From Candidatus Cohnella colombiensis (lineage in GTDB: Bacteria; Bacillota; Bacilli; Paenibacillales; Paenibacillaceae), in the NCBI GenBank assembly GCA_029203125.1, contig CP119317.1:3038001-3102000 (forward strand): DNA of 64,000 bases. Direction: 5' to 3'. The translations under genes and the position numbers were made by a program. The notes under the pieces are model-generated. The model saw nothing but the letters and a program-made list of their open reading frames with translations. It made no database searches and was not told where the DNA came from. Positions 8,607 through 17,352 of this stretch are shown here, piece after piece (positions within the stretch are counted from its first letter, which is position 1; each line of letters opens with the position of its first letter).

Positions 8607-9701
8607 TTATTGCACAGGTGCTGTAGATTGACGAACGACTAATTGTGGCGAATATAGCTTCATTTGGCTAGGAGCTTTAGAGCCTTTATCCAGCAAGGAA
8701 ATCAACATCTCTGCTGCTTGCTCACCGAGTAAAGACTTAGGATGCTCAACTGTCGTCAGCTTCACTTCCGTTGCGGTTGCCAAATAAGAATCATCGTAGC
8801 CGACAATTGATAATTGCTCAGGCACACTCACTTCATATTTCCTAATCACATCGAGCAACGACACAGCCAACTGATCGTTGTAGCATACAATCGCGGTTGG
8901 CGGTTCTGCAGATTGTAGCATTTCACCGAGAGCGGTATGAGGTCGTTCTTCTTTATCCTCTGTTCGATAACGAATCAACAACTCATGGTCGACCGACAAC
9001 CCTAGCTCTCGAAAGCCGCGCATAAACCCTTTCATCCGTGCAACGCCCTGCAAATCATCTGTTTTGAAAAAAGCTGCAATACGCCGATGGCCAAGCTCTA
9101 GCAAATGATTGACTGCAAGCCATCCGCCTGCTTCATCGTCCATCATGACGGAGGAGCAATCCAAATCCGGATACCGCTCATTGATCATGACGAGTGGTAT
9201 ACCATGATCCTCTAACGCAAAATAATTATCGAAATTCGGATTTCCCTCTGCGCTTTTTGTTGGCTCGACAATGAGTCCACACACCGAATGGCTCAGCATC
9301 ATCTCGATGCTTTCACGCTCGCGATCTTTACGATTGTCTGTGCTCGAAATGAGCAAGCGGTAACCATGCTCCTTCAATGTAGCTTCTACCCCTCGAACAA
9401 TCGATGGGAAAATATAGTCCGAAATATACGTGGTCACAATCCCGACTGTTCGGTTGCCCGTTGCGCTTCTTCGCTCTCCCGTATTCCGACTAACGAACGT
9501 CCCCTTCCCTTGCTCACGAGCTAGCCACCCTTCCGAAACAAGCTCGCCGATCGACTGTCTTACCGTTTGACGACTTAGCTCGAATTGCTCGGCGAGTTCA
9601 TTTTCAGAAGGAAGCTTATCTCCGGGGCGAAACCGCCCACTCGCGATCCATGACAAAATTTGCTCCTTCAATTGCATATATTTCGGTGATTGCATGCTCA
9701 T
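8607..9701 (-). CDS. araR: Arabinose-responsive repressor (GntR HTH + LacI-type sensor)
   Basis: A 364-residue chimeric regulator. Residues 1-75 form a GntR winged helix (LKEQILSWIASGRFRPGDKLPSENELAEQFELSRQTVRQ), followed by a periplasmic-binding-protein-like LacI/GalR sensor (VGIVTTYISDYIFPSIVRGVE, then PTAIVCYNDQLAVSLLDVI). This hybrid is the hallmark of AraR. ATG 9701 has GAGGT 7 nt upstream; a farther in-frame start at 9752 falls over the promoter and operator and is rejected. It is encoded just upstream of araD on the same strand, with an AraR box in its own promoter region, so autoregulation is likely. Confidence 0.94.
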   Translation of the reverse strand: MSMQSPKYMQLKEQILSWIASGRFRPGDKLPSENELAEQFELSRQTVRQSIGELVSEGWLAREQGKGTFVSRNTGERRSATGNRTVGIVTTYISDYIFPSIVRGVEATLKEHGYRLLISSTDNRKDRERESIEMMLSHSVCGLIVEPTKSAEGNPNFDNYFALEDHGIPLVMINERYPDLDCSSVMMDDEAGGWLAVNHLLELGHRRIAAFFKTDDLQGVARMKGFMRGFRELGLSVDHELLIRYRTEDKEERPHTALGEMLQSAEPPTAIVCYNDQLAVSLLDVIRKYEVSVPEQLSIVGYDDSYLATATEVKLTTVEHPKSLLGEQAAEMLISLLDKGSKAPSQMKLYSPQLVVRQSTAPVQ

Positions 9702-9735
9702 CGTTAGCACCTCAGACTCGAAAGTAAATAAGCTC

Positions 9736-9769
9736 ATTATACCATAGACCATAACTTGTACGTACCTTT
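9736..9769 (-). promoter_or_regulatory. araR promoter and AraR-type operator
   Basis: A -10 TATAAT on the minus strand (complement of 9736-9741) follows the box ACTTGTACGTACCTTT at 9754-9769, which shares the TTGTACGTAC core with the araD operator. The -35 is poorly conserved. Autorepression of araR is inferred. Confidence 0.7.
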
Positions 9770-9843
9770 AACCATTCGCCGTACCCGTTTTCTGCCACAG
9801 ATGATATAATCCCTCTATTAACCTATTATTGGAGGATTCGCTC

Positions 9844-10032
9844 TTGGCTAACCATATCATTTATGACACTGACCATTTCCTCATCGTGGCAAACACTGAC
9901 AAAAATTATGTGCAAGTCGAGCTGTCCAGCAGTGGCTATCGTCCGAAGTTTGTCTCTCATTTCATAGAAAGCCGCAAGGAGCTTGAGGAGCTCATTGCGG
10001 CTTTAGAAAAGGCAAAGACTTATGTTGAATAA
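9844..10032 (+). CDS. Small conserved-looking hypothetical protein
   Basis: A 62-residue acidic protein starting at TTG 9844, with GGAGG at 9831-9835 (8-nt spacing) and a TATAAT box at 9805-9810 upstream. The sequence HIIYDTDHFLIVANTDKNYVQVEL suggests two or three beta strands, followed by a helical, Glu/Lys-rich C-terminus (ELEELIAALEKAKTYVE). I do not recognise a family. It runs tail to tail with the HAD gene: its TAA ends at 10032 and the opposite stop begins at 10033. Signals support a real gene; the function is unknown. Confidence 0.65.
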   Translation: MANHIIYDTDHFLIVANTDKNYVQVELSSSGYRPKFVSHFIESRKELEELIAALEKAKTYVE

Positions 10033-10689
10033 TTAATTTTCCTCATCCTTCAAATCGGCAAAGCGAATCTCTTCCAAACTATTCACGATCAGCTTCGCAC
10101 CTGTGAAATCCATATGCTTGGTCACCGGATTCGGCGTAACAATCGCATACATTCCGGCAGCAACTGCCGCGCGCAAGCCATTCATCGAATCTTCAATCGC
10201 TATTGCTTCTTCGGGACGAACACCTAGCGCTTCCGCAGCCAGTAAATATAATGCTGGATCAGGCTTCACTTTTTCCACATCATCTGCACTGCGAATGACG
10301 CTGAAGTATTCACGTATGCCTAGTTTTTGCAAATATTTTTCAATCCAGGCGTGGGGTGAACTCGAAGCTAGTCCAATCGCCCAGCCGAGACTGCGTGCTT
10401 CTTCAAGTCGTGCAATTACACCTGGTCGAGGTGTCGTGTGGATCAGCTTCTCTTCATGCAGCTCATTATACCTTGCCTCAACAACATCGCGATCAATCGT
10501 GCGACCTAGTCGCTCTTCAAGATCGGTATAAGGGTCGAACCCTCCATGCGTGCCAATTCCTAACGCCCAATCCTCCAGCTTCAATTCATGTCCATGCTCG
10601 GTATATACACTAGAGAATGCCTCGTACGCATAGGTTTCTGTATCCATCAATGTACCATCAAAATCAAACACGACTGCTTTAATCGTCAT
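10033..10689 (-). CDS. HAD-superfamily hydrolase (beta-phosphoglucomutase-like, subfamily IA)
   Basis: A 218-residue phosphohydrolase or phosphomutase. HAD motif I is DFDGTLMDTE (nucleophile and acid/base Asp), motif II is LASSSPH, motif III is the KPDPALY lysine, and motif IV is AIEDSMNGLRAAVAAGM. The alpha-helical cap between residues 15 and 85 places it in the beta-phosphoglucomutase/phosphoglycolate phosphatase group. Substrate cannot be read from the sequence. ATG 10689 has GAGGGGG 9 nt upstream. It lies 49 nt downstream of the APH-like kinase gene on the same strand, so they may be cotranscribed. Confidence 0.88.
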   Translation of the reverse strand: MTIKAVVFDFDGTLMDTETYAYEAFSSVYTEHGHELKLEDWALGIGTHGGFDPYTDLEERLGRTIDRDVVEARYNELHEEKLIHTTPRPGVIARLEEARSLGWAIGLASSSPHAWIEKYLQKLGIREYFSVIRSADDVEKVKPDPALYLLAAEALGVRPEEAIAIEDSMNGLRAAVAAGMYAIVTPNPVTKHMDFTGAKLIVNSLEEIRFADLKDEEN

Positions 10690-10738
10690 ACGTTCGTTCC
10701 CCCTCTTTCATTCTCATGTTGTAAGAAGCGATGTGTAA

Positions 10739-11698
10739 CTAAGAACGAAGAAACTGTTCAAGTCCATAATCCAAATTGTCACTCGTCCACTGTGAATGCT
10801 CTGGATTGTCATATTGCCGAAATGCACATTCAATCACGATGATGAGATCTAGGAATAAGTCATAGAGTTTTCTTCTAGCAAGCTGCGATTCTCCGAACGG
10901 AGGAATATCATAGCCTAGCCTGAAGCCTTCCGACGGGTAGAAACGTCCAAAATATACTTCAATCAGCGGATCGCCCCACATTGCCCGCTCGTAATCGATA
11001 ATTCCAGTAATGACGCCATCCTTCACGAACACGTTGCCTTCCCACAAATCCCAATGTACAAGCTGTGGGACAACGACCTCGTCTAGTACGCCCAACCGAG
11101 CATCTATTTCTGTGCGCAGCGCTTCATAACTTAGTGGCAATACAACTCCCGCTTCTTCGCCATCTTGCAGCACACCAAAAATCATCTTGCGGAAGCATTC
11201 TCTCCAAGATGAGCTACGCGTGCTGCCATCATCTACAACTGCTCCGAAATACGTTCCAGTCACTTCATTAATTTGTCGGTTATAATATCCGAGCTGACGT
11301 TCAATGTAATCCTGGTCATCCTTAGACAACGATTCTTTCAACTTGGAATAAGGCTGTCCTTCAAGACATTCCATTATAAAATAAGTAACTGGAAGTAGTT
11401 GCAAGCTATCATCATACGCATAAATCCGAGGGATCGGGAAGTCTTCCACATCAGCCAGTAACCGCATCACTTCGACTTCCGTCTGCATCGTATTAAGCTC
11501 GCAGCGCATCCGCTTCACATCAGCTCTCGGACTTGCTTTGAGCACAACTACGCGATCATCCTCTAGTGTAAGCAAATATGCACTATTGGCCCAGCCATCA
11601 GCTAACTCTATGAATTCACGCAGTGATTGCCCGAAGTGATAAAGCACAACCTCTTGAAGCTGCTGATGCGAGATCTTCGTCTTGTATACACCTTCCAC
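10739..11698 (-). CDS. APH-family phosphotransferase (aminoglycoside/choline kinase fold)
   Basis: A 319-residue small-molecule kinase. The Brenner motif HWDLWEGNVF holds the catalytic Asp and metal-binding Asn, and IIDYERAMWGDPLIEV supplies the second metal Asp. The N-lobe has VVVLKASP (candidate ATP-binding Lys) and YFIMECLEG as hinge. These features fit the APH (phosphotransferase enzyme) family, which includes antibiotic, choline and sugar kinases; the substrate is not deducible, and resistance should not be assumed. Start is GTG 11698 with GAGGG 6 nt upstream. It lies between a sialate-esterase-like gene and a HAD phosphatase on the same strand. Confidence 0.85.
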   Translation of the reverse strand: MEGVYKTKISHQQLQEVVLYHFGQSLREFIELADGWANSAYLLTLEDDRVVVLKASPRADVKRMRCELNTMQTEVEVMRLLADVEDFPIPRIYAYDDSLQLLPVTYFIMECLEGQPYSKLKESLSKDDQDYIERQLGYYNRQINEVTGTYFGAVVDDGSTRSSSWRECFRKMIFGVLQDGEEAGVVLPLSYEALRTEIDARLGVLDEVVVPQLVHWDLWEGNVFVKDGVITGIIDYERAMWGDPLIEVYFGRFYPSEGFRLGYDIPPFGESQLARRKLYDLFLDLIIVIECAFRQYDNPEHSQWTSDNLDYGLEQFLRS

Positions 11699-11720
11699 GT
11701 GAATCCCTCATTTCTTTAAC

Positions 11721-13190
11721 TTAACAGTTGTTACGGAACGGAGCAGCCGGAAGACCTGCACCATTGATCAAATTCGCATTCGGGTAGTTCGCCCACGCAT
11801 ACCTGACAGCCTTCGGAACAGCAACCTGTTCATTCCATACTTCTACGATATTATCATGAGCTACGGCTGTCGCCACAACATATTGACCGTTCTCACCCGC
11901 AAGCTCGAAGCCTACAAGTTCACCTTCACGCGCACTTAAGCCTTCGGCATGTGTGAATTGCAACTCCACTCGACTTTCTTTCACTCGCACATCTTGCACA
12001 ATCGGACCCGAGCTAATCACATTGTGTCCATATACGTTATGTAGTGCAACCAATGCGAGACGTTGTCCAACCGGCTTCTTATTCCGTGGATGAATATCAT
12101 CACGTTCGCCACAATCTATCGTTACTGCGAGCGCCGTATGAGGCACCGACTGTGTTACTTTCCATTGCGACTCCCGTAGTAAGGCCCATTGCTCACCATC
12201 TGCATCTCCGCCCATGCAAGCATGACCAGGAAGCTGAACGAACAAGAATGGAAGAGATTCATCTCCCCAATCCTTACGCCATGTCTGAATTAACAATCCG
12301 AGCAATCTTTCATATAGGACAGGGCGCATTTCATCGCTCTCGCCTTGATAGTAGATAAAGCCCTTAATTGCATAAGGTGCAGTCTTGAGTATCATTGTAT
12401 GATATAGTCCATTCGGACGTAGAAAGCTCTGTAAATTCAAAGGCGGTGGCCAAGGATAGTCACCCAGTTCTGTACCCTCTAAACCCTCGGACTGTCTACG
12501 GTTAAATTCGTCAACCGCTGCTTGATACCGCTGAACCTCCAACTCAGCTAGATGGGGATCTAGCTTATCCATATGTTGCTTGAATTCATCCACATAGATT
12601 CGCAGCTCTGGATCGCTTAGAAGCACTTCCTCAGGAATCCAACAGGAAGCAGACGTTCCACCCCAGTTGCAGCCTACGATTCCGATCGGCACATCTTCCA
12701 ATGAAGCTGCTAGTCGCTGAGCGAAGTAATATCCAACACCTGACCATTCTCCCACTTCTTCAGGGGAACATTGCATCCACGATCCAGCATGCTCAGCTCC
12801 ATCATCATAAGAAACACGCGGAACGTTATAGAAGCGCAATCGTGAATTCGCGGCACTTGCGATTTCGGCAGTTGCATCTGTCGTATCGATTAACCGCCAC
12901 TCCATGTTGGACTGTCCGCCCGCAAGCCAAACATCGCCAAAGAGCACATCATTTAATACGATGTGCTCTTCATTTGAATCTATTGTAAGATCAAAAGGTC
13001 CACCTGCACTTCTCGCAGGCAGTTCCACCTTCCATTGTTCACCTTCTACTAAAGCTGTCACCTGTACGTCGCCACAACGAACAACAACCTGGGTCCCATT
13101 TTCACCTTTGCCCCATACAGGTACAGTACGATCTCTTTGCAACACCATATGACTATTAAATAAAGGATCAAGTCGTAAATTCACACTCAT
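11721..13190 (-). CDS. Sialate O-acetylesterase-like SGNH hydrolase
   Basis: A 489-residue SIAE/SASA-type carbohydrate esterase. The nucleophile motif is AGGQSNMEW near residue 95 and the C-terminal catalytic block is DIHPRNKKPVGQRLALV (Asp-x-x-His type); IVGCNWGGTSA and YYQGESDE fill the intermediate SGNH blocks. There is an N-terminal jelly-roll-like segment (VVRCGDVQVTALVEGEQWK) and no signal peptide, which predicts a cytoplasmic enzyme that removes acetyl groups from imported oligosaccharides. ATG 13190 is preceded by GGTGG at 10-nt spacing; an earlier in-frame start at 13259 lacks this. The natural substrate is more likely acetylated plant glycan than sialate, but this is inference. Confidence 0.88.
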   Translation of the reverse strand: MSVNLRLDPLFNSHMVLQRDRTVPVWGKGENGTQVVVRCGDVQVTALVEGEQWKVELPARSAGGPFDLTIDSNEEHIVLNDVLFGDVWLAGGQSNMEWRLIDTTDATAEIASAANSRLRFYNVPRVSYDDGAEHAGSWMQCSPEEVGEWSGVGYYFAQRLAASLEDVPIGIVGCNWGGTSASCWIPEEVLLSDPELRIYVDEFKQHMDKLDPHLAELEVQRYQAAVDEFNRRQSEGLEGTELGDYPWPPPLNLQSFLRPNGLYHTMILKTAPYAIKGFIYYQGESDEMRPVLYERLLGLLIQTWRKDWGDESLPFLFVQLPGHACMGGDADGEQWALLRESQWKVTQSVPHTALAVTIDCGERDDIHPRNKKPVGQRLALVALHNVYGHNVISSGPIVQDVRVKESRVELQFTHAEGLSAREGELVGFELAGENGQYVVATAVAHDNIVEVWNEQVAVPKAVRYAWANYPNANLINGAGLPAAPFRNNC

Positions 13191-13287
13191 CTCAGAGATA
13201 CCACCTTTCCTCGTATCTTCTGATGTTGTCATAAAATTGAGCTTCTGTCTATGGGGCATATGTGATTAGATATCAGCTCAGAATCTA

Positions 13288-13872
13288 TTAAGCTTGATGT
13301 TGCTCCTCGAGCACCTTGTAACCGTCTGAGATCAAATCCAGCTTTCCAGTAGAAGGATGCATCACGAAGCCATGAACCGGTATATCATTTGGAATGAGGG
13401 GATGTTTGCGAATCATATCAATACTATGCTGCACACTACCCTCTACATTATCAAAACCTCTGAGGAAACGCTCCATCCGAATTCCTGAGTTTTCAAGCGT
13501 TTCGAGCACACTATCCGTAATTCCACGTTGCTTGAATTTTTCAACAAGCTTATGCGAATCGAGTCCCGTCATTCCGCAGCCATGGTGCCCGATAACGAAT
13601 ACTTCTTTTACACCCATTTCATAGATAGAAACAAGTATACTGCGCATTGCGCTTCCAAATGGCTGAGTTAAAATAGCACCAGCGTTCTTAATGATCTTCG
13701 CATCCCCATTGCGTAAGTTGAGTGCTTTAGGTAGCAGCTCCGTCATCCGCGTATCCATGCAGGTTAAGATCGCGATCTTCTTATTGGGTAATCCATCGGT
13801 TAGAAACTCCACATATTTCTCTTGCTCAACGAATTGTTGATTAAACTTTAACATCTCTTCGACAATTGACAT
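13288..13872 (-). CDS. Beta-class carbonic anhydrase
   Basis: A 194-residue zinc enzyme interconverting CO2 and bicarbonate. The motifs ILTCMDTRM (zinc Cys and the Asp-Arg dyad) and VIGHHGCGM (zinc His and Cys) give the Cys-His-Cys ligand set of beta carbonic anhydrases; the spacing and length fit the short YtiB-like bacterial group. ATG 13872 follows AGGAG at 10 nt; an upstream in-frame start at 13911 has no ribosome-binding site. It appears monocistronic. Function is predicted with good confidence from intact catalytic residues. Confidence 0.92.
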   Translation of the reverse strand: MSIVEEMLKFNQQFVEQEKYVEFLTDGLPNKKIAILTCMDTRMTELLPKALNLRNGDAKIIKNAGAILTQPFGSAMRSILVSIYEMGVKEVFVIGHHGCGMTGLDSHKLVEKFKQRGITDSVLETLENSGIRMERFLRGFDNVEGSVQHSIDMIRKHPLIPNDIPVHGFVMHPSTGKLDLISDGYKVLEEQHQA

Positions 13873-13992
13873 GTGTTGCACACTCCTCACGTATTGATGC
13901 ACTATCCTCATGCTTGATACAAAGAATAATTATCCTTTAATTTAATATTATTTTGTCTTATTGTCAAAACAGAAGCTCATAAGACAGCCCAA

Positions 13993-14925
13993 TCAGCGTC
14001 TCGCGTAAGTCACTAAAGGCTCTAACCAAGTTAAAGAATTCGTGTAAGTGTTCATATTTACAAAGGGTCCAATCGGGATTGCCGCCTTATAAAAACCGTG
14101 GCCAGTAGCTACATTCGTCATCAGCGGTTTACCGATCGGTACGAGCACCTCGTTAATCAAATCTTCATAAGATTTACCATAGGCGTCGATACAATTGGTG
14201 CATTGCCCCATAATAATTCCGAGACAATCGTTAAGCTTGCCAGCAAGCTTTAACTGCTCCATATAACGATACACCGTATTAATCGGCTCATGCGTCTCCT
14301 CAAACATCAGTAGCTTACCTAAAGTGTCGATTTCATAAGGGGTGCCCAAACATCCTACGAAGGAAGTCAGATTGCCACCCACAATCGGTCCGGTAACATT
14401 GCCTGCAACTAGACTTGTCTGTGTCATGCCAGTTGGGTTAGCCATTCCTCTTGGAGTGCGGATATCAGAGGTTGCACTGAAAAATTGTTCGAAGTTGTAG
14501 CTCGGTGTTTCCGGTTTAAAGTCGATCAAAAGCAGACTGTGCAATGTATTAAGATTTGAAAATTGATATAGTGTGTTGAGCAATATCGTAATATCGCTAT
14601 ATCCACTTACAATTTTCGGGTTGCGACTAATGGCCCTATAATCCAGGTATGGCAATATACCCGCGACACCAACACCGCCACGTGAAGGTAAAATCAACGT
14701 AACTTGAGGATCCATAAACATACTCATCAGGTCCTCAGCACGCTGTTGATCCGTCCCTGCTAAGTAACCATTTTCCGCATATACGTACTGACCCAGCTTC
14801 ACCTTCAACCCTGTCTGTTCTAGATAAGCCACTCTCGTGTTAATAATATCTGCATCCAGTGGGCTGCCTAGCGTCACGATACCTACCGTATCTCCCCGTT
14901 GCAGCGCCTTTGGTTGGATTGCCAT
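13993..14925 (-). CDS. S66-family LD-carboxypeptidase / MccF-like serine peptidase
   Basis: A 310-residue peptidase S66 protein. Visible motifs are TVGIVTLGSPL at the N-terminus, LILPSRGGVGVAGILPYLDY, the presumed nucleophile elbow SGYSDIT, the acidic LLMFEETHEP and the C-terminal VATGHGFYKAAIPIG holding the catalytic His. Family members cleave LD bonds of peptidoglycan tetrapeptides or microcin C-type compounds in the cytoplasm; the extended middle region with GGNLTSFVGCLGTPYEID fits the MccF/LdcA fold. ATG 14925 with GAGGAG 10 nt upstream is preferred over GTG 14932-14934, which almost touches that site. Which of the two substrates applies is not clear. Confidence 0.87.
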   Translation of the reverse strand: MAIQPKALQRGDTVGIVTLGSPLDADIINTRVAYLEQTGLKVKLGQYVYAENGYLAGTDQQRAEDLMSMFMDPQVTLILPSRGGVGVAGILPYLDYRAISRNPKIVSGYSDITILLNTLYQFSNLNTLHSLLLIDFKPETPSYNFEQFFSATSDIRTPRGMANPTGMTQTSLVAGNVTGPIVGGNLTSFVGCLGTPYEIDTLGKLLMFEETHEPINTVYRYMEQLKLAGKLNDCLGIIMGQCTNCIDAYGKSYEDLINEVLVPIGKPLMTNVATGHGFYKAAIPIGPFVNMNTYTNSLTWLEPLVTYARR

Positions 14926-15059
14926 GCCGATCACTCTCCTCGAAAGCTCGCTATAACTACGTTATGAGAGAAACGAGTCGATATTCCCAGCTGTCGCGTG
15001 TGAAGTCGATCCAATACGCGTATAATAGGTTACATAGTCAAGCTTATTGGAGGGATATT

Positions 15060-16052
15060 ATGCTCTTTATCAGCAACAAAAATAACCATGACCCTGCACT
15101 CAACCTCGCACTTGAGGAATATATTTTGCGTTCGCTGCCGGACGATAATGACTATTTGTTGTTTTATATTAACGAGCCGTCGATTATCATTGGGAAAAAT
15201 CAAAATACCGTCGAAGAGATTAATGCGGAATATGTAGAGTCTAATGGGATTCACATCGTTCGCAGATTGTCAGGTGGCGGCGCTGTCTATCACGACCTTG
15301 GCAACTTGAATTTCAGCTTTATTATGAAGGACGACGGCAAGTCGTTTCACAATTTCAAGAAATTCACCGAGCCTGTCGTTCAGGCATTACGTACATTAGG
15401 GGTCGAGGCTGAGCTGTCCGGTCGTAACGACCTTCAAGTAGGTGAGCGCAAAATATCGGGCAATGCGCAGTTCTCTACACGGGGCAAAATGTTCAGTCAT
15501 GGCACGTTAATGTTCGACTCTGAGATTGAGCATGTTGTGTCCGCGTTAAAGGTGAATGCCGAGAAATACGTGTCCAAAGCGACGAAATCAATCCGCAGTC
15601 GCGTAGCAAACATCTCTGAGTTTCTAACAGAGCCGATGACGATTGAGCAGTTTAAAGCGCGATTATTACAATCTCTCTTCGCTGGTGAAGCTAAGATTCC
15701 CTATTACGAGCTGAGCGAGCAAGATTGGGACAATGTGCATAAGCTTGCGGACGAGCGTTATCGGAGCTGGGATTGGAACTATGGACGTTCACCTACGTTC
15801 AATGTGCGGCAAACAAAACGAATTGAAGGTGCTGGAATGTTCGATGTACGGCTTCAAGTGGAGCAGGGCGTAATCGCTGGGGCGACGATTTACGGCGACT
15901 TCTTCGGACGCGGCGATGTAAGCGAGCTTGCGAATAAATTCGTCGGCGTGCGTTACGAAAACGCGGCGCTGAGCGAGGTGCTCGATCAGCTCGACTTGGC
16001 GTTCTACCTAGGTCCAGTGACGAAGGAGCAAGTGCTGGAGTTGTTGTTGTAG
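15060..16052 (+). CDS. Lipoate-protein ligase
   Basis: A 330-residue LplA-type enzyme that activates lipoate with ATP and transfers it to lipoyl domains of 2-oxoacid dehydrogenases and GcvH. Motifs: IIIGKNQNTVEEIN, the lipoate-binding RRLSGGGAVYHDLGNLNFSF, KISGNAQFSTRGKMFSHGTLMF (adenylation Lys), and a C-terminal accessory domain from about residue 250 (KRIEGAGMFDVRLQVEQGVI). ATG 15060 has GGAGG 6 nt upstream and a TATAAT at 15021-15026. The frame stays open back to 14859, but that stretch contains the promoter and overlaps the divergent S66 gene, so it is excluded. Confidence 0.93.
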   Translation: MLFISNKNNHDPALNLALEEYILRSLPDDNDYLLFYINEPSIIIGKNQNTVEEINAEYVESNGIHIVRRLSGGGAVYHDLGNLNFSFIMKDDGKSFHNFKKFTEPVVQALRTLGVEAELSGRNDLQVGERKISGNAQFSTRGKMFSHGTLMFDSEIEHVVSALKVNAEKYVSKATKSIRSRVANISEFLTEPMTIEQFKARLLQSLFAGEAKIPYYELSEQDWDNVHKLADERYRSWDWNYGRSPTFNVRQTKRIEGAGMFDVRLQVEQGVIAGATIYGDFFGRGDVSELANKFVGVRYENAALSEVLDQLDLAFYLGPVTKEQVLELLL

Positions 16053-16056
16053 TGAT

Positions 16057-16189
16057 AACGGACATGAGAGACCTTATTTGCGATAAATCAGACGATTTCG
16101 ACGCTCAAAAGCACAAATAAGGCCTCTGGTGTCCCGTTCACTACTTCAAAACCCTCGTAAACCCACAAATAGCGTCGCTCATGTCCGTT
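16057..16189. repeat. Nested inverted-repeat element in intergenic region
   Basis: AACGGACATGAG at 16057-16068 recurs as a perfect 12-bp inverted copy at 16178-16189. Nested inside, CCTTATTTG at 16072-16080 pairs with 16114-16122, AGAG at 16067-16070 with CTCT at 16124-16127, and AACGGACA pairs again, imperfectly, with TGTCCCGTT at 16130-16138. The layout gives two alternative long hairpins. It contains no gene and lies between convergent lipoate ligase and potD. It resembles a REP- or MITE-like intergenic element more than a simple terminator. Confidence 0.65.
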
Positions 16190-16242
16190 AAACCCACAGT
16201 CACCACACGTATTCACACATACTACACGACTACACGACGCAC

Positions 16243-16270
16243 AAAAAAAGAGCCGTCTTTACGACGACCC
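16243..16270 (-). terminator. Terminator of potABCD
   Basis: On the minus strand GGGTCGTC/GACGGCTC forms an 8-bp stem (one wobble and one mismatch) around a 5-nt loop, followed by seven T residues (A run 16243-16249 on plus). Confidence 0.75.
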
Positions 16271-16278
16271 TTCTACAA

Positions 16279-17352
16279 CTATTTCCGATGCATCTTAAAC
16301 TCCAGGAACAGTTCATTATAATGGGAGAGCATCCGTTTGCCTAAGTTATCATAGACCTCAAGCTTCTCCAGCAACTCATCCTCTGGGTAAAATCTCGTAT
16401 CTCCTGATACTTCCTCATCCAATAACTCCAAAGCTGCATCGTTCGGTGTCGAGTAGCCCACATAATCGGCATTGCGAGCTGCATTTTCCGGATCAAGCAT
16501 GAAGTCCATGAACAAATACGCACCTTCGATATTCTTCGCTGTCTTCGGAATGACCATGTTGTCGAACCACAGATTCGATCCTTCTTCAGGCACCACATAG
16601 TCCAGCTTCTCGTTCTCACTCATGATCTCAGCGGCGTCACCGGACCATACAAGACCTACTGCGGCCTCTTCGTTCGCAAGCAGCATCTTGATCTCATCAC
16701 CGACGATAGCCTTCACATTCGGAGTGAGCTTATTGAGCTTATTTTTCGCCTCTTGAAGATGGTCCTCGTTCGTGTCATTTAGAGAATAGCCTAAACTATT
16801 CAATCCGAATCCGATCACTTCGCGAGCTCCATCCGCAAGCAAAATTTGGTTGCGCAAATCATCCGCCCATAGCTCATCCCAGCTTGTAAACGTATGGTCG
16901 CCGACCAATTCCGGATTGTAAACGATGCCCACCGTGCCCCAGAAATAAGGTACCGAGTACTGATTTTCCGGATCAAATGGTAGGTCCATAAACTTCTCGT
17001 TAATATATTGCATATTCGGAAGCCTGCTATGATCGATTGGAATGAGCAAGTCCTCTTCAATCATTTTGCTAATCGCATAATCGGATGGCACACTGATATC
17101 GAATGTTGTTCCACCCTGAGCAATCTTCGTAAGCATCGCTTCATTGGAATCGAACGTCTGATAAATCACTTTAATGCCTGTCTGCTCCTCGAAATCGTCA
17201 AGCAGCTCCGGATCAATATAATCGCCCCAGTTGTATACCGTCAGTGTATTCCCACCGGTATAGCCTTCTGCAGCATTCATTCGGGAAATCACATACATGA
17301 GCACAATGCTCACAACGATAACAATTGAAAACATTCTAACTAGCTGCTTCAT
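16279..17352 (-). CDS. potD: Spermidine/putrescine ABC transporter substrate-binding protein
   Basis: Extracytoplasmic binding protein that delivers polyamines to PotBC. Typical PotD motifs: LTVYNWGDYIDPELLDDFEEQTGIKV, FDISVPSDYAISKM, VPYFWGTVGIVYN and GLVWSGDAAEIM. The 357-residue product begins with a hydrophobic segment (FSIVIVVSIVLMYVI) but has no lipobox cysteine, unlike most Gram-positive PotD proteins, so it may be held by an uncleaved signal anchor or be released. Its start overlaps the potC stop by 4 nt. It is the last gene of the potABCD operon. Confidence 0.93.
   Translation of the reverse strand: MKQLVRMFSIVIVVSIVLMYVISRMNAAEGYTGGNTLTVYNWGDYIDPELLDDFEEQTGIKVIYQTFDSNEAMLTKIAQGGTTFDISVPSDYAISKMIEEDLLIPIDHSRLPNMQYINEKFMDLPFDPENQYSVPYFWGTVGIVYNPELVGDHTFTSWDELWADDLRNQILLADGAREVIGFGLNSLGYSLNDTNEDHLQEAKNKLNKLTPNVKAIVGDEIKMLLANEEAAVGLVWSGDAAEIMSENEKLDYVVPEEGSNLWFDNMVIPKTAKNIEGAYLFMDFMLDPENAARNADYVGYSTPNDAALELLDEEVSGDTRFYPEDELLEKLEVYDNLGKRMLSHYNELFLEFKMHRK

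Noticed and set aside
13191..13259. Longer N-terminus for the sialate esterase-like protein
   Set aside because: The extra residues are not domain-like and the best ribosome-binding site precedes ATG 13190.
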